Below are positions 47,630 through 61,006 of a stretch of DNA of 64,000 nt, in pieces. The notes beneath the pieces are model-generated. The model ran no database searches and had not been told where the DNA came from. It was given only the letters and a program-made list of their open reading frames with translations. The translations under genes and the position numbers were made by a program. Origin of the DNA: Cardiocondyla obscurior (Eukaryota; Arthropoda; Insecta; Hymenoptera; Formicidae); assembly GCF_019399895.1 (NCBI RefSeq), contig NC_091874.1, positions 3,970,501 to 4,034,500 of the forward strand, given 5' to 3'. Position 1 is the first letter of the stretch. Every line of letters begins with the position of its first letter.

Positions 47630-50398
47630 CGTATTCACGACTCGGAGGAACATGTGTCAAAACTGCACGTCGGAATAAAACGATAGGAAGTGTCATCGAT
47701 TACTTCGGTACATATATTATGTATTTCGCTGAGAAATTCTAGTGTAAAATTTGTTAAAGTAGACGTTGAAAATACATGAATCTATTAAATTATTGCACAA
47801 TTGACGACGCTCGAATTGTAACCTCAAACACTTATCAGTAATTGATGAGCGCGATGGAGATTAATTTGAATTACGATTTCACCTGTCTGTTACGTGACAG
47901 AATAATTTCTGATCTCTATTATATTCGGAAATAGAAATGCGGGATGAAAATATAATATATTAAGGTTCTAATGCAAAGAGGATCTGCACGCGTGTCTTTT
48001 TCTTGAATTTTAATCAATTTTATGACGGATGTATTAATAAATTGCCGGCGGGAGATCGAGCCAACAGTGGTTGACCCCGCGCGGTGGTAACGCCCGCCCG
48101 AAATTTTCTCGCCAGCTCGCGATAAATATCTCGTCACTTAAGTCGAGGCTTAACCCTGACTGAGCACTCGTGAACCTGAGAAATCGCCCGGCCGGTCAGG
48201 GAACGAAAGTTGCATTAAAACGAAACAAACGATGACGACGGCGCACACGTGTTCGACACGATTACTATTCCGCGACTGTACCTGCCCGGTGACTTATGTT
48301 AATGTCGTAATTATATCATCCTAATCTACCGAGTATACGCCGCGTTTACGTATCCTACGTGGCCGCATCCTATCAAATACCCATCTTGGAAACTACCATA
48401 CGTGCCAGAATGCAATCTCGACCTGCGAGCCCTCGCGCCGCGGTTTCCGTGGAACTCCGGAGGTACGAGAATTCGGCGAACTTTCCGGTACTTTCGGAGA
48501 AACATGCAGATACGTAAACGCGATAATTATAGATTTATATGCAGATTAATTGTCGAAGAGAAAAAAAATTAATAAAAAAATAAAAAATTAATCAAAATTT
48601 TTACGTGTGTCGATTTAAATTGACATAATTGCAGCTCGCGCGCGCTAAAGAAAATTATCTTCAAATTCCGTAATTTATTTGCCGAGTGATACGCCGTCTT
48701 TTGTGACGCGAAAATTACATATAATTCGTTCGCGGCGAAAGAGGACGCGTATTACGCGAGAGCGTGTGCGCGAGTCGTGTGCAACGCGGCGGCAGAAAGA
48801 TGTTGGCGTGGTGTACAAATTAATTATTTCCTGCGAGCCGACGGGCAGCCAGTCGTCGCCTCACAATATTGATAACAAGGATGAAGTTATTCAAAAGAAA
48901 CTGGATCGCTTTGGTCATCTTTTCTACGGATTTCCGTCCCTTTGACAATTCCACTTTATTCTATACGGACCGAGTCTTTCGACATTCGCCACGGACGGAC
49001 TACGGTTGGTTACCTCTGCCTTCCAGAACGAAGAATAGGCACTAGAACTACGGGCTGTGCTCGCTTAATCCGCGAATCGAAGCTTTCATGCATAATTCAT
49101 TACTCCTCGTTTCTCTTTCTCTCTCGTTCTCTCAGTTGCTTTCGTTCCTCGCTGTCTTTTGAATCTAGAACTTTTGGAATTCTCTCTGTCGCTTCTGAAG
49201 GGGAAATTTATCGCGCTTATGGCATTCACACTACGAAGAAAAGTCCGCGGCGTTCACTGCGACCGATGTTCAGAAAACGCGTCGCCACGGGCAGTTAAAC
49301 GTATCTGACGTCGTTAACATAATCGTCACGTGCATAGCAACATATGACACACGACTACCTCAGCTGCTATTGTTAAAATGGCAATATACCATATCTTGAA
49401 TTTATTCTTACAAATATCAATTAAAAAAAAAAAAATTTATATTTTTATCAGCGCAATGGTTAATCACGTTTATTAAAAATCTCGGGTGATATATTTCTCT
49501 CATTTTTTAATTTCTCTCTTCGTGCTCGGTTCTCTACGTTTCCCACCCGAAATCATTGCTCCTCAAAGGCAGGGACCGAACGATGCCCATAAAATTTATC
49601 GTGAAACGTGCTTCGTTCACACAAAGAGGTTTTAATGACGATTACCAGCGTCACCCGTATGCGATCAATCCCGAATCAGCAATTGTAATTGACACCAGCT
49701 CGATGACTCGAGAGAAAGACTTACTCGCGGGCTCCCTTTTTCTCGCGTTAGACACCCGCATATATGCATCCGCACATCGAGCTGCTAACACGCGCGGTTC
49801 CGTACATAATATCAATTTATGTGCCATAACGGACAGCGTAGTCGCGTGATTGGATCCTTCACGCCGGCTTTCACAACGCGTCCGCGGTCGTATAGCAGGG
49901 TTCACATCTAATACCGTCACCCTATAAATTCTGAAATATTAATAATATCCTTTTCCCCTCGCAATCTCCCCTCCGACCCTCCCCTGACCACCCTCGCGCC
50001 GAGACGTCCGGGATACGCCGTGAGACGGCCTGCATTATCCAAGAATTTATTGCCGTTTAGACAAAAAAAAAGGGGGAGGGCATCGGTTTAGACTCGCTCG
50101 CATTCTGATGCCCGATTCATCTTCGGTGGGAAATGAAAAGAAATGAAACTACGTATCACGTATCGGAATTAATTTAATGTCAATGTCTTTAATAATGCGT
50201 GATCGATATCTCAAGATTGGGCTACTCGATGTAATTTAAATTTCTTTAACAAACGATATTAAATAACGTCGCAAGAAAATGTCTCGATGAAATAAAATGG
50301 AAATTGAGCTATAAATATTAGTTAGAACTTTTTCTTTGCGTTATTTGAGAAGCTAAAAATTATAAATTCTCTTTTTATTTCGTGAAAGACTTCTCGCA

Positions 50399-50452
50399 AA
50401 AAAAAAAAAGAAAGTAATAATAGTAGAAAAAAAAAATAAAAAAGAAAAAAAA
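50399..50452. repeat. A-rich compound tract
   Basis: A11, GAAAG, TAATAATAGTAG, A10, TAAAAAAG, A8. Confidence 0.9.
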
Positions 50453-50603
50453 CAGAAACTGTCTATTATCACAATTAAGAGCTAAGAAATGTGTCTGCGC
50501 GTCGGTGCTCCGCGGATTTATGGCTGCAAAATTTAGCGACAGGATATGTCTCGCCTTCGTACAATTTCGGAGATTATATTAGCATTAGAGAGACGGGTCT
50601 TCT

Positions 50604-50625
50604 CCTGGGTCCGATGAGACCCAGG
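50604..50625. repeat. 8-bp hairpin, 6-nt loop
   Basis: CCTGGGTC pairs exactly with GACCCAGG around a CGATGA loop. No terminator-like T run follows. No tRNA fold could be built around it. Confidence 0.9.
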
Positions 50626-51155
50626 TAGACCATCCTACGCGTTGGTCCAACAACGACAAAACCACACCCGCCTTTGGACAATGGGTGACGCACTGCACTC
50701 CCTCTCTGTTCGCCTCTCCCTTTTTTGAATTATGATTTAGGTGATCCTATACACGCATATTGCTTTAGATATCGTTCGGCTATGAGTCTCCCGATCATTG
50801 ATCTTAAAATAATATATTTTCGCGGATCGGGCCATCGCGGCGCAGGTAAAGGCAGGTTTCATATCGATACAACTTTTTAGAGATACAGGCGTGCCCGCGA
50901 GATTTACACTTCACATTAATATTCATGGCTTTTACTTTGCACGGTATTTTATTAATTTTGGGAAAACGCTGATGCATTTTAGTGCGCAAGCAGTTCAGAG
51001 AGTACACATTAGGTGCGATTGATCTGGTCCCATTATTCATTCTTAGCTAAGCTAACGCGCTATAATTGCGAAAACAGCAGAGGAACATAAACAGGAAAAT
51101 ATACGTTGAGTTTCGAGGACTTATCTTTTTAATTTATTGCATTTCTAACTTCCAG

Positions 51156-51382
51156 TTAATACGCCATTGATGCCGGGATTTATCTTTGTAGCGGACGCGT
51201 ACTGGTGGCACACGCGGTCGTATTACAAGAATTGTGTATTGAACCACGGCGAGGAAAATTATTGCGTCGTATCAGATATTGTGGAGAGATCATTTGTCTC
51301 CTATTATACAGATCTTTATCGTCAGACTAGAAATTATTATTGCACACGAATGTTAAAAGAAAAAGTATTTTTTACCTTGTGA
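51156..51382 (+). CDS. Candidate terminal exon, about 75 codons, unknown product
   Basis: A good acceptor (TTGCATTTCTAACTTCCAG, with a CTAAC branch-like motif) ends at 51,155. One following frame is open to a TGA at 51,380-51,382. The first ATG in it is at 51,170, after which it reads PGFIFVADAYWWHTRSYYKN and later DIVERSFVSYYTDLYRQTRN. It is tyrosine-rich with several cysteines. No signal peptide or known spacing of cysteines is convincing. Upstream exons were not found. It may be a real short exon or chance. Confidence 0.14.
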
Positions 51383-52615
51383 TTTATGACAACGTAATCT
51401 CAAGCAATCTTTGCCGATGCGAAAAATCTTTAAGCTGAAAGTGATGATATTTCAACGAACGTAATGTCATTGCGATCGTGAATCGTGACCACGTAGTTGC
51501 GTAACATTCCACCTCCCGAGATCTTAGCATCGCGGTGGAATCTGCTGTTATTCTTTAACGCGGAATTAGCGTATAAAAAAAAAAAATATTACGTGTAACA
51601 TTTATTAATATTTTTAATAAATTATAAAAACTAATCATTCAATTAACATATCTTTTTTTTTCTATTATTTCAAAAATTATCCACATTGTATAAAGATAAT
51701 TCTAACACGCATATATTTTCCTCGCCTTAAATTGCAATGGACTTTTGTCATTCAAAGTATCTTTGTGTAAGTTATTCTCCGCCGTGTATTCTCCCGTGCA
51801 TGCTGACAACTTTGACGAACTCGTCAAATCGTTCCCCTCACGAATAATAATAAGTCAATCAGGTCGTGGGCGCCGATAAAGAAATCGGTAGGTCGATCAT
51901 AAGTGGAAGGACCTCCGACCGCGTGACGCGGACGTCGCTCTGACAAATGAATCTGCCGATGCACAGCGATCTCGCGGGATCGAGACGAGCGAGCTAGCTG
52001 GTGACGTCTTCATAACGCCGGCCCTTCCTCTGCAACGTTGTCCGTCACACAAATCGCCTAACCAGCCTCCCAGGATGTCACCGATTTATTTTACGAGCCG
52101 AGTTCGTGAGGCCTGGGCGCGGCAAGCCTCCCGGCATCTACACGTCTCTCCTTTCGGCCGTTTATATTGAGTCCTTACGCGACACGTCCTGCGGGCTCCC
52201 GATGCAGGCATACGGATCGATGGTTTATTGAGAGTCATTACCTTTCTACGGGGTTATAAAGTTTTATCCTTTCTTTCCCCCGGAGAGGAATAGCGACGCG
52301 ATCCCGCTTCGGGGATATCGATACTGGTTTGCTTCCCCGCGGGAGGATCGAAGAGAAAAAAAAAGACAGTCATAAGGCAACGCAATCAGCGCTCGCTCGT
52401 CTCGGGAGATCGAATCTCGAGATACAAGGAGAATTTCGAGGAGGCTCTCCCTCGCTTCGGTAATTCCACACGTTTGGACACGAACCTTTGCATTTTTAGT
52501 CGCACCGGAATCGCCCGAGATGGGACAGGAGTAAAACATTACTAATTTGTTCGAAAATAAAATACACTAACAGCTAAGCTTAGCCACTGCCGACTTTAAT
52601 CCTAATAAAACAAGC

Positions 52616-52638
52616 TTTTTTCTTTTTTTTTTTTTTTT
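52616..52638. repeat. T-rich tract with T16
   Basis: T6, C, T16. Confidence 0.92.
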
Positions 52639-55600
52639 GATCAATTTTGAAACAATTTAGAATTCTGTACAATAAACCTGCGTCGCGATGAATAGAGTGT
52701 CGCGTTTTACAGTATTGTTACTAATTATTTGTTTAATTTTATAACGCGCCGTGTCTGCTCCGTTACGTAGAGAGATTAATTCTTGATTAATTAGACACGT
52801 TTTGATGCACAGAGCTGCTAAGTATCTACAGCGCTGTAGTTAATTTACGATTAAACTACTTCCGTGATGCACCTCGAAGGTCAAAACGTCGGGAAAGTGG
52901 TAAAGAATTGGAGTGAAAGGTGCATCTACCAGGTAATTTTTCCCCGGTAGCTCCTCCGTAAAAGACGATCCTCCGGGTAACCCTTAATTACCGCGAGCAA
53001 TTAGAAAATTGTGCTAGTTGGAGGTAAACCCGATTCATTATCGTACCTCTCTAAAAAATTGGCCTATCGAATACTTTCTCCGGAAAGGCCGAATATTACG
53101 AATCGTCATTCGACAGATTGCGACAGACGTCGTGGAAACGTCACAAAACTGTGGGACAGCGGTTGTACGTACGATACGAAACTCGCGCTTCTTAAAACTC
53201 ATTTCAAGCCTACAAGACGACGGAATAGCAGGATCCACGCATGAATCGCGAATTTACATCTCTGCCCCGTTGCGGGATGATGCGAGTCGAACGCGGCGTC
53301 GGTGGTGGCGTCGCGGGCACAAGAAAAATTGATACGTAGGCTCCTAATGGCCCAACAAAAACGGGCCCAACAGGGACAGGACGACAAAAGCATATGCATA
53401 TTATGAATGGATGAACGAGGCGAAGGAGGAATGGATGCCAGAAATATATTGCCTCGGTGCATCCACTCCCTACGCGTGTACACGTGGCCTGACGCGCAAG
53501 CGAGACGAGGACGGGACGACCGGGTCTGTCTAAAGAGAAAGAAAACTTCGACGAGGGGTTGGGCGGCGGCGGGGGAGACGCGAGAAAGAGAGTCCGAATA
53601 GGAGGTAGAAGGAAGAGTTGCGAAGCTTAAGCATCCTTTCCCTTTATCTCCCTTTGTGCGGCGGACGATGGCGCGCGGCGAGTCCGTGCGCGACAGAAAA
53701 TTAGTAAAATCCGGCGGCCAATGCATGAAACTGTCCGTCGCGCTATCCGTTGCCGGATTTATAAGGAGCGAAGACGGGATTTATGTCGGGCCGTCGGTTA
53801 TTTATCGGTTTCGATGGCACACGCGATATCGTTACACGGATATCGATACGTTCTTAGTACGAGCGAGGCAGAGTTCGCCTCCTCCCTCATTCCTTCCTTC
53901 TCTCTCTTTCTCTCACGCTGCATACATCCTACTTTATTTTTGGATCCTTCTCTCACCCTCTTTTTCTCCTTCTTTATCTTTTAGGCGCGACTTGATTTAC
54001 CTGGGGACACCTGCAGGGTAGATCCGGTAAACACGACATCTTCGATCGTGAAAGCGAAACGCTTGGGCCTCCCGAGTAGCTATACATATTTCTGGAATTT
54101 CCTCCGCGGAGGTTGCAAAGAAAAATAGAAATTCGTGTAAAATATATACGCAACCACGAGGGCAGAGCGTTGCTTTCCTATTTTAATAAACGGACTTTCG
54201 CGCAAGTAACGCTCTCCTTACATCGATAATTGATACAAAACAAGCGCGTAACTACATAGACGCGTTCGGTGTAGGGGCACTTGACGGTAAAACCATAATG
54301 GTAATATTATAACAGGATCGACGAGACGGATAGCAGATCAGGGCGATTATTCGCAGCCAACGAGCCTCGGCGTGCAATTATTAATGCCGAGCAATCGATA
54401 AGCTCAAAGAGGTGCCTTCCCGCGCCGCGCTTGTAATTATTGCCGGCAGAACGGCAAGAGGAAGAGGAAGAAGACGCGGGGATAAGGCAGGTAACCCTCA
54501 AAGCACAATGCCACCCTCTAATCACGCATCGACTTATCGGCAAGGAGGAGACAGGCGTATCGTATGCTGCGCCCGTTTTACCCGCGCCTACAATGTAGAA
54601 TGGTCTGGAAGGACTCTTCCAGGCTGTCTAACATCCAACCTTTCACCGCAGCCCATCCACGATCGTGCCAAAGTACAGGAAGCACTTTCTTCCGCATTTC
54701 TCGCCTGTTTGATGTTCACCCCTCTTGTCCCCTTTCCTACCGCGAATCGACAGGGTGCACGCACACGTTTTCGGCTGCCAAAAGGCAGTTTAAAATAAAA
54801 ATTTATACCCGGCCTGTTGTCTTTTAGTGTAAAAGAAAAAAAAATCTTTTTTTTTAATTATCTAATAAAATTAAGCGTATTAATTGCGTCCGTTTATTAC
54901 ATTTCCCTTGATAACAGTCGCTTCTGCAAATTAATACGGAGCGCGGCGACTTTGCTTACGCACGAGATTCGCGCGACGAATTAGTTTCGAAGCGTGCGTG
55001 TCGCGTCTTCCTCTTTATCCTTTTCATTTTATCGGACCGGACAGCAGCGGGTATTTACTATACTCGAACAAATTCCACGGCTACGCGCTCCGCAACGAAA
55101 CTACGCCAGTTCAAGGGACGTGACCGCACATACCTCGCCATGCCGTGTGTGCAAAGCTTACGTATTTCACGTGTGCGTGCGCGCAAACTGGAACTTTCGA
55201 ACTATTTGCGCTGTATTGATGCCTAGATGAATACACTGGCACGAAGAGCAAAGCAGAAATGCCCTCCTTTCGAAAAGTTCTGAATGTCGACAGATCGCGC
55301 AATATTCCGGCCGACCTACTTCGCGACATGAGCCTATCATATGTAGTCACTCGGCTGCGGTTAATTGCAACGCTATTCGGTGAATAAAGATCCCATCGTT
55401 CAAGAAAGTTTGCTTTAACGTACTCGCTGAAACGGCACCGACCACTTGTTCGATTTTCACGAATGTCATTTCCATACATTTGCGCCGGGAAAGCCCGATA
55501 AATTTAACGTTAACATTGGAAATTATTCGATCTGGCCTGGCGAAAAGGAAAGACGTTAGCCGACTTAAAAACGATCGAAAATGTACATAAATATACATTA

Positions 55601-56254
55601 ATTTTGCCACAGCTGCCTGGCGCCGAGCCACAGAAGATCTCGATTCGGCCAAAGTGCTATCCCGCCTCGTAAAAAGTTAAACGTTCCGGATAATAAATCA
55701 GAGATTTATTATCACCGGAGAATCTTAACGAAGAGAATCTTCGCGTAATGTTCAGATGCGCTAATTACCAGTCAGCCTCCGTCTCTTCCTGCACGCGTGT
55801 CAGTCGTCAAATACATGAAATCTACAGACGGTAATTAACTGAAGAAGGAAAAAAAGGTGTACTTCGCGCGATTGGGACATCGTTATTCCTAATAAAAAAA
55901 AAAATTTTTTACGAATGCAAAATCTAACAACTCGCGGAGGGGAACTTTCGCGCGTCGAATTCCTGAACGCGTCGCCAATAAAATGCGACGGGAAGCGTGG
56001 CGAAATTCATCGTGCCGCGGCTGCAACTGTACAAACGACGACTGCCTCGTGTCTACGTATTCCGCGGGTATCTTGTGCTCTCTGCAAAGCCGGCACCCAC
56101 CGGAGTCGCGTATCGGGGACCGTGGCCAAGCGAGGCGGACGACGCGAGCGGTCCGAAGCGCGGCCGAGGCGCGCAGCAACGTAATGGACGTCATTAGCCC
56201 GTGTAGATTATAGGGCGGCGTGGAGTAACGATCACTTCTTATAGGGCACACCAT

Positions 56255-56284
56255 ACCACGGCCGTGAAGAAGGCCCACCGTGGT
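56255..56284. repeat. 7-bp inverted repeat ACCACGG/CCGTGGT, 16-nt spacer
   Basis: The arms are exact complements in a CpG-rich block; no RNA family recognised. Confidence 0.8.
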
Positions 56285-56649
56285 CAGGCCCTTGTTCTTA
56301 CTTGGGTCGCGTCGCGATCGATATCGAGCCGACGTCACTTCACCAATCGGCTTCCGGTAGCCGTACGTCCCGGGAGACTTCCCGGTCTCTCGCATTTCGG
56401 GTCTTTTACAATTTTATTTTTTTTCTTTTTTTTATTTCGTTTTTTTTTCCTCTCATTACCCGTGACGTATCGTCGTTATTAAATGAAAATAAAAAACGAT
56501 TAACAACTGAGCTATGCGATAACGATAAAGAATTAATAAAACCGCACGCTGCGTTGAGCAAACGGCGCTCGCCGTCCCGGGACGTGGCAAAAAATTTATG
56601 TGCAATTATCATGATGCACAAAAAGACGCATAAGCCGACTTGATTAATT

Positions 56650-56677
56650 GATCGGGGATCGCGGATCGTTGATCGCC
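56650..56677. repeat. Heptamer tandem repeat GATCGNN, four copies
   Basis: GATCGGG, GATCGCG, GATCGTT and GATCGCC follow one another without gaps at exact 7-bp spacing. The invariant GATCG contains a GATC palindrome. Confidence 0.92.
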
Positions 56678-56846
56678 AAATGTGTTTCGTGACACGACTC
56701 GCGCGCGAGACGTAGATGTTGGTTACTCCGACAATTTATCTTCAATAATACCTGACGAAATTTTATAGTAAGAATTATTGGAGTTTATTAAATACAGCAA
56801 TCAATATAGTACTCATCGTCGTAATATTAAATGTCAGGCGGGCTAA

Positions 56847-56860
56847 TTTTTTTTTTTTTT
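56847..56860. repeat. T14 homopolymer
   Basis: Uninterrupted run of 14 T followed by CCCC. Confidence 0.92.
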
Positions 56861-59395
56861 CCCCAAAGTGCGGCGTGTGAGAATACTAGCGCGAAGCTTT
56901 AGAAGTTTCCACCCAAGTTATCGGGAAGAAAACATCATAAAGCACCAAGTGGCATGTGACTTTACTGGCTAGAAGATTAATTGCCTAATTATCTGTGCAT
57001 AAAGAATCGCCGCGCGCTATTAATTCGTTTCATCCAACCGCTGAGGAATTGAAACGGCCGACCATGAGACAAAAGGCGTACGGCCACGTGCTGTCATACC
57101 GCTACGACGTCAGAAATGTTCACGCGGGCTATTTAAAAATCGTAAAAGCCGATAGAGACCGTTCTGCCCTCGCGGAAGGGGCGGCCGAGGGACAGAGAAG
57201 GAAAGACCGTGCGGTCGAAGAGGATCGCTCTTTCGCCCGAGTAGAGGGGTGCATTTAAAGTAATAGCGTTTCACTGGAGATGCTATAAATTTATCTGCCA
57301 TAACTTGTTATACGTGGCTCTTCTCGCGTATTTATACATGCCTTCGTGGCCACACACAGATTCCGCCACGGCGAGTCGCTCGTATGCCCCGTTCTGTTTC
57401 GCCTGGTTCGAGTTATAGCGGGCCTGACGTCGATGGAAAAGGGCGTGTATGGGAGGGCAAGAAAACGAAGGGACTAAGACACTATTCTTTACCGAATCAT
57501 GCGGATCATTCGCCCGCAATACTTCGAAAAACGCAGGAAAAACTTTTGAAATCTATCGCACTTTTTCCCCTCCCCGAATCCTCGGAAACTAATGCATTTT
57601 CTTTACAAGACGAAAAAGGAATGTAACAAGAATTGAAACGCGTATTTGATATATTTCTTTGGAAATTATCCAAAAGAATCATCGGCGAACTGTCGCCGGG
57701 AAATCAGTTACCTTAAAGAGTTACGTAAATCCCGGAGTTTTCTTCCGTGTGTTTGGTCTTAAACCTAATTCAAAGTTTCACGTTAAGTACACGCTGGTGA
57801 CTTCTGTATCTATAGTTCTAACTACTGCAGCCTGCATAAATGCCAGTGCAATGCATGCATAATTTATGACGGTGTATAGAGGCAAATAATATTCTTATCA
57901 TGCGCTTCCATTAGACAAATTACAACGTTTATGTTAACAGGAACATTGTCTGGCCGTATCGCGCACCTGAGGCAGAAACGGAAATACATCCAGTGAAAAT
58001 TTTAAATATACGCTTTATTCAGCTCGCATCGATGCGCTGCGGCTGGCAGAGAAACGCTCGCGCTGCAGACGCACAAGGTACGCATCAGTTCGTTCGAGGG
58101 TAGATACGTAATGATACGGGCGAAGGTATCGGAGCGAGAGGATCTGAAGTGGCTCGAAGAGTACTGTAACATGCCCTTAAGGGACGTGCGTACACCTTCA
58201 GATTCTCGCAAGAGTGTAAGACGAGAAAACAGACGTTAACGTGTCAAACGCATTTAGCTTCTTTGCGAGATTCACTTGTTAACGCGAATATTTAGTCGCG
58301 CTGATTAAGGAGCTTTTCAAAATTTAATTAATTAAACTAACTGTCGACCCAAGCAATTTGTCATTCTTCTTCGATTATTTTTTAAGCCTTTATGAGATAT
58401 GTAAATTTAATTTCATTATTTTTATTTCATATATTTGTTTCTTTTTTATTTTTTATTTTTTTTTAAAGCAATAAAAAAATGGATATCTATTACAACTATT
58501 CAAACTATTGTATCAAATAAAGAAACATTCGATAAATGTTGCAGAATAAATTAAACCCTACCGTACACTTTTGCGTACGAATCAACTCTTTCGCGACGAA
58601 GATCCGTGTCGATTTTCCTCCGTTGTTAGCCTGCGGCCAATACTCGCCCGGTCGGGATTAACTTTTAAACAAGACTTAACTAATTTTCAGATAGTTTAAT
58701 ATCTTACGTAGCTCTTGCGCGCGTGACTGAGGCGGGTGAACGACTTAAGTCGGGACGGCTGGCTCGTCTCTGACGTGGCGGGAAAGGGGAGCGATGAAGA
58801 AGAAGGAGGCTAGGATGGGCAAAGGGGGTGTAAGAGGTGGAGCGAGAGGGTAGATGAGCCTGGAAGCGAAGTGGGCTGAGTGACGTGTAAAGACACCTCC
58901 ACGTCCCGAAGAATTTAACTAATTATAATATGGGATAAACGGTTTATTCCCGCCTGGCAACCTACTCGGAGCGATACTGATACCACCTCTCGCTCTCCCC
59001 TTCATCCTGCGTTCTACCACCCCGCCACCCCCTCTTGGATCCGCGCAACCCGCCGCGACTTGGCACACGTCACAGAAGTTAGCGAGTCGAGGCGCGGGGG
59101 CACCGGGCCATGATTAGGCCAGATTATGGAGGTTGAACTTTGATCGTCTCGTGAATGACGCGGGAAGAAACGCGAAATTCCGCTGTTCGACGCGATCGCC
59201 GCGAAATATATATCTACAATTTTCCTCGTCTCTCACTTGAGCCGCGTAAAAGAGAAATTTTCCCTAAGACCATATTGGTTTACTTACGCAACACTACGTT
59301 CTTCGCTAAGCATGGCGATACTTTTATTATTAAAATATTGTTGTACGTAATTCATTGCGTCCGATGTGGGAGGAAGCCAACGAGAAAAAACCGCA

Positions 59396-59411
59396 TTTTT
59401 TTTTTTTTTTT
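59396..59411. repeat. T16 homopolymer
   Basis: Uninterrupted run of 16 T followed by a pyrimidine run. Confidence 0.94.
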
Positions 59412-60249
59412 CCCCTCTTCGTTGAATCATTAAATAAGACGAGTACACCCCGGTATAGTCTTGGAAAGGAGCCGCGCATGGATTATGCGGTTTCGTCCGT
59501 AATCTCCGTACGACCGATTACGATCCGCGTAATATATGGAGCACCGCGGTACATACGGCTTTATCGCCAGCCATACGCACCGATCGTTTCAGGGAAGAAT
59601 CTCGGGGCTACTTCGTGGAAGATTGCCGCGTGTAGTTTCTCCCGGAAATGCAACCGTGAAGCGGATTATCCGGAGCACCTGCGTAACTTTTATACTCGCT
59701 GCCAGCGGGGCTAGCTTGGGCGGGCATCGCGATTTTAGAATCGTTTCAATGACTTCGAAAGACTGATCGAGGAGATCTATCGGAATCGATGAAGCAAGCG
59801 ATAAGAATGTTACGTTTTCGATGTATTTGGAATTGAAATAAATTGTTTCGCAGTTAATTTCTTTCGCTCAATAGTTTCCTCTTTTTTATATTTCTTTGTG
59901 TTTCTCAATCTATTGTTCCCTCCCACAGACGGGTCCATCCAGATGTTCTCAAAGATATAAAATATTAATCCGGTGAATCGCCGAATTGGCAGAAATAAAG
60001 CGATTCTTTTTTCTTTTTATATAAGCAAAGTATTACGCGTTTCATAATTATCAGGGATTATTCTCTCTGCTACTCTTTTAATTTATTTTATTGTCGGATA
60101 TTAAGCAATTAAATTTTTATTATAATACGTAGCGGAATTATAAAACGATATATATTTTTATTTAACGGAATTTTAAAACAAAACGGAAAGTGGTTGAGAG
60201 TATCGACTACCCTGTAAGCAGTCGAAAAATACGAAGCGTCTTGCCATTT

Positions 60250-60288
60250 CTACACTACATTATTCTACACTACACTACGCTACTCTAT
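60250..60288. repeat. Imperfect CTACA repeat
   Basis: CTACACTACA, then CTACACTACACTACG with an ATTATT interruption. It lies just beyond the 60,211 acceptor, inside the intron of the minus-strand candidate transcript. Confidence 0.8.
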
Positions 60289-60354
60289 TGCGCGCAACGA
60301 ATCTACGAGTTTTAATCGTAAATTCGTTACTTCGCTAAAAAAAATCTTACTTAC

Positions 60355-60410
60355 CGTCGATGAGACAGCGGAGTTCAGCTTCAGAAGATGGTGGGATGAT
60401 AGATAGTATT
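60355..60410 (-). other. Candidate 56-nt internal exon
   Basis: On the minus strand this segment has near-ideal boundaries: acceptor TTTGTATGTTACAG on its 5' side and donor GTAAGTAAG on its 3' side. Two frames are open. The one compatible with the upstream 29-nt element reads ILSIIPPSSEAELRCLID and ends one base into a codon. At 18 codons it is too short for domain recognition. Both splice sites matching consensus within 60 bp is what sets it apart from the many isolated splice-like sites nearby. Confidence 0.28.
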
Positions 60411-60964
60411 CTGTAACATACAAATAAACGACTAAAATGAAAAACATGTATAAAATACCAATTATTGATTTGCAATATAATTTTTACACGCGAATTTAAA
60501 GTATTTTTTCAAAAAAGTATTTAAAAATATATTTATCTATATCTTATAAAATATTTCTTAAAAATGTTGAGGAAGTCTAATCATGCTGGGATACATCTCC
60601 GCATCACCGAACACGCGTATCACTTCCGATAAGAAGGAAACGGCTCTCCGCCACGTGCTGCGTGCTCGGCCACCGGAAGGAAGAACAGAGAGAGAGGAGA
60701 TGCACAGTCCACGCGCTCGCACCTTCGCTACCTTTCCGGCTACTCCCACCCCAGCGCTTCCTATCTCTTCCCTCGCTCACGCAACAGCTCAGCGCGTGAC
60801 GAATATTCGACGCGCATTCCCTTGCTTAAATGTTCTATTAGCGCACTTGCTGTTTTATCCGGTGCAAAGCGCAATGAAATTTTAGTTCAAAGACAGAGCG
60901 CGGTTACTCGTTAAATAACTACTACTGCAGAATCACTTGATACGTACAAAAATAACTTTCTTTT

Positions 60965-61006
60965 AAAAGAAAGTAAAGAAAGAAAAGAAAAAGAAAAAAA
61001 AAAAGG
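60965..61006. repeat. Purine tract (GAAA units, A11)
   Basis: AAAGAAAGTAAAGAAAGAAA-type sequence, nearly all purine. It lies in the proposed 975-nt intron of the minus-strand candidate transcript, where it would read as a polypyrimidine stretch. Confidence 0.9.

Larger units (their letters stand above)
45700..51150. other. Spacer, nothing recognisable
   Basis: Includes T10 at 45,941, several AT-rich segments (47.7-48.0, 48.5-48.7 and 50.2-50.5 kb) and GC-rich short blocks at 47.3-47.6 kb. A minus-strand donor CAG|GTACGAAC near 47,337 lacks a credible partner. Confidence 0.72.
51390..60200. other. Spacer with a few GC-rich blocks
   Basis: GC-rich at 51.9-52.5, 53.3-53.6 and 55.9-56.4 kb; purine-rich with several G runs at 58,780-58,870; AT-rich at 58.3-58.5 kb, with a perfect 14-bp palindrome TTTAATTAATTAAA (58,323-58,336) and a CCTCCGCGGAGG palindrome at 54,101. 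Frames up to 175 codons occur in the GC-rich blocks but none is recognised. Confidence 0.7.
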
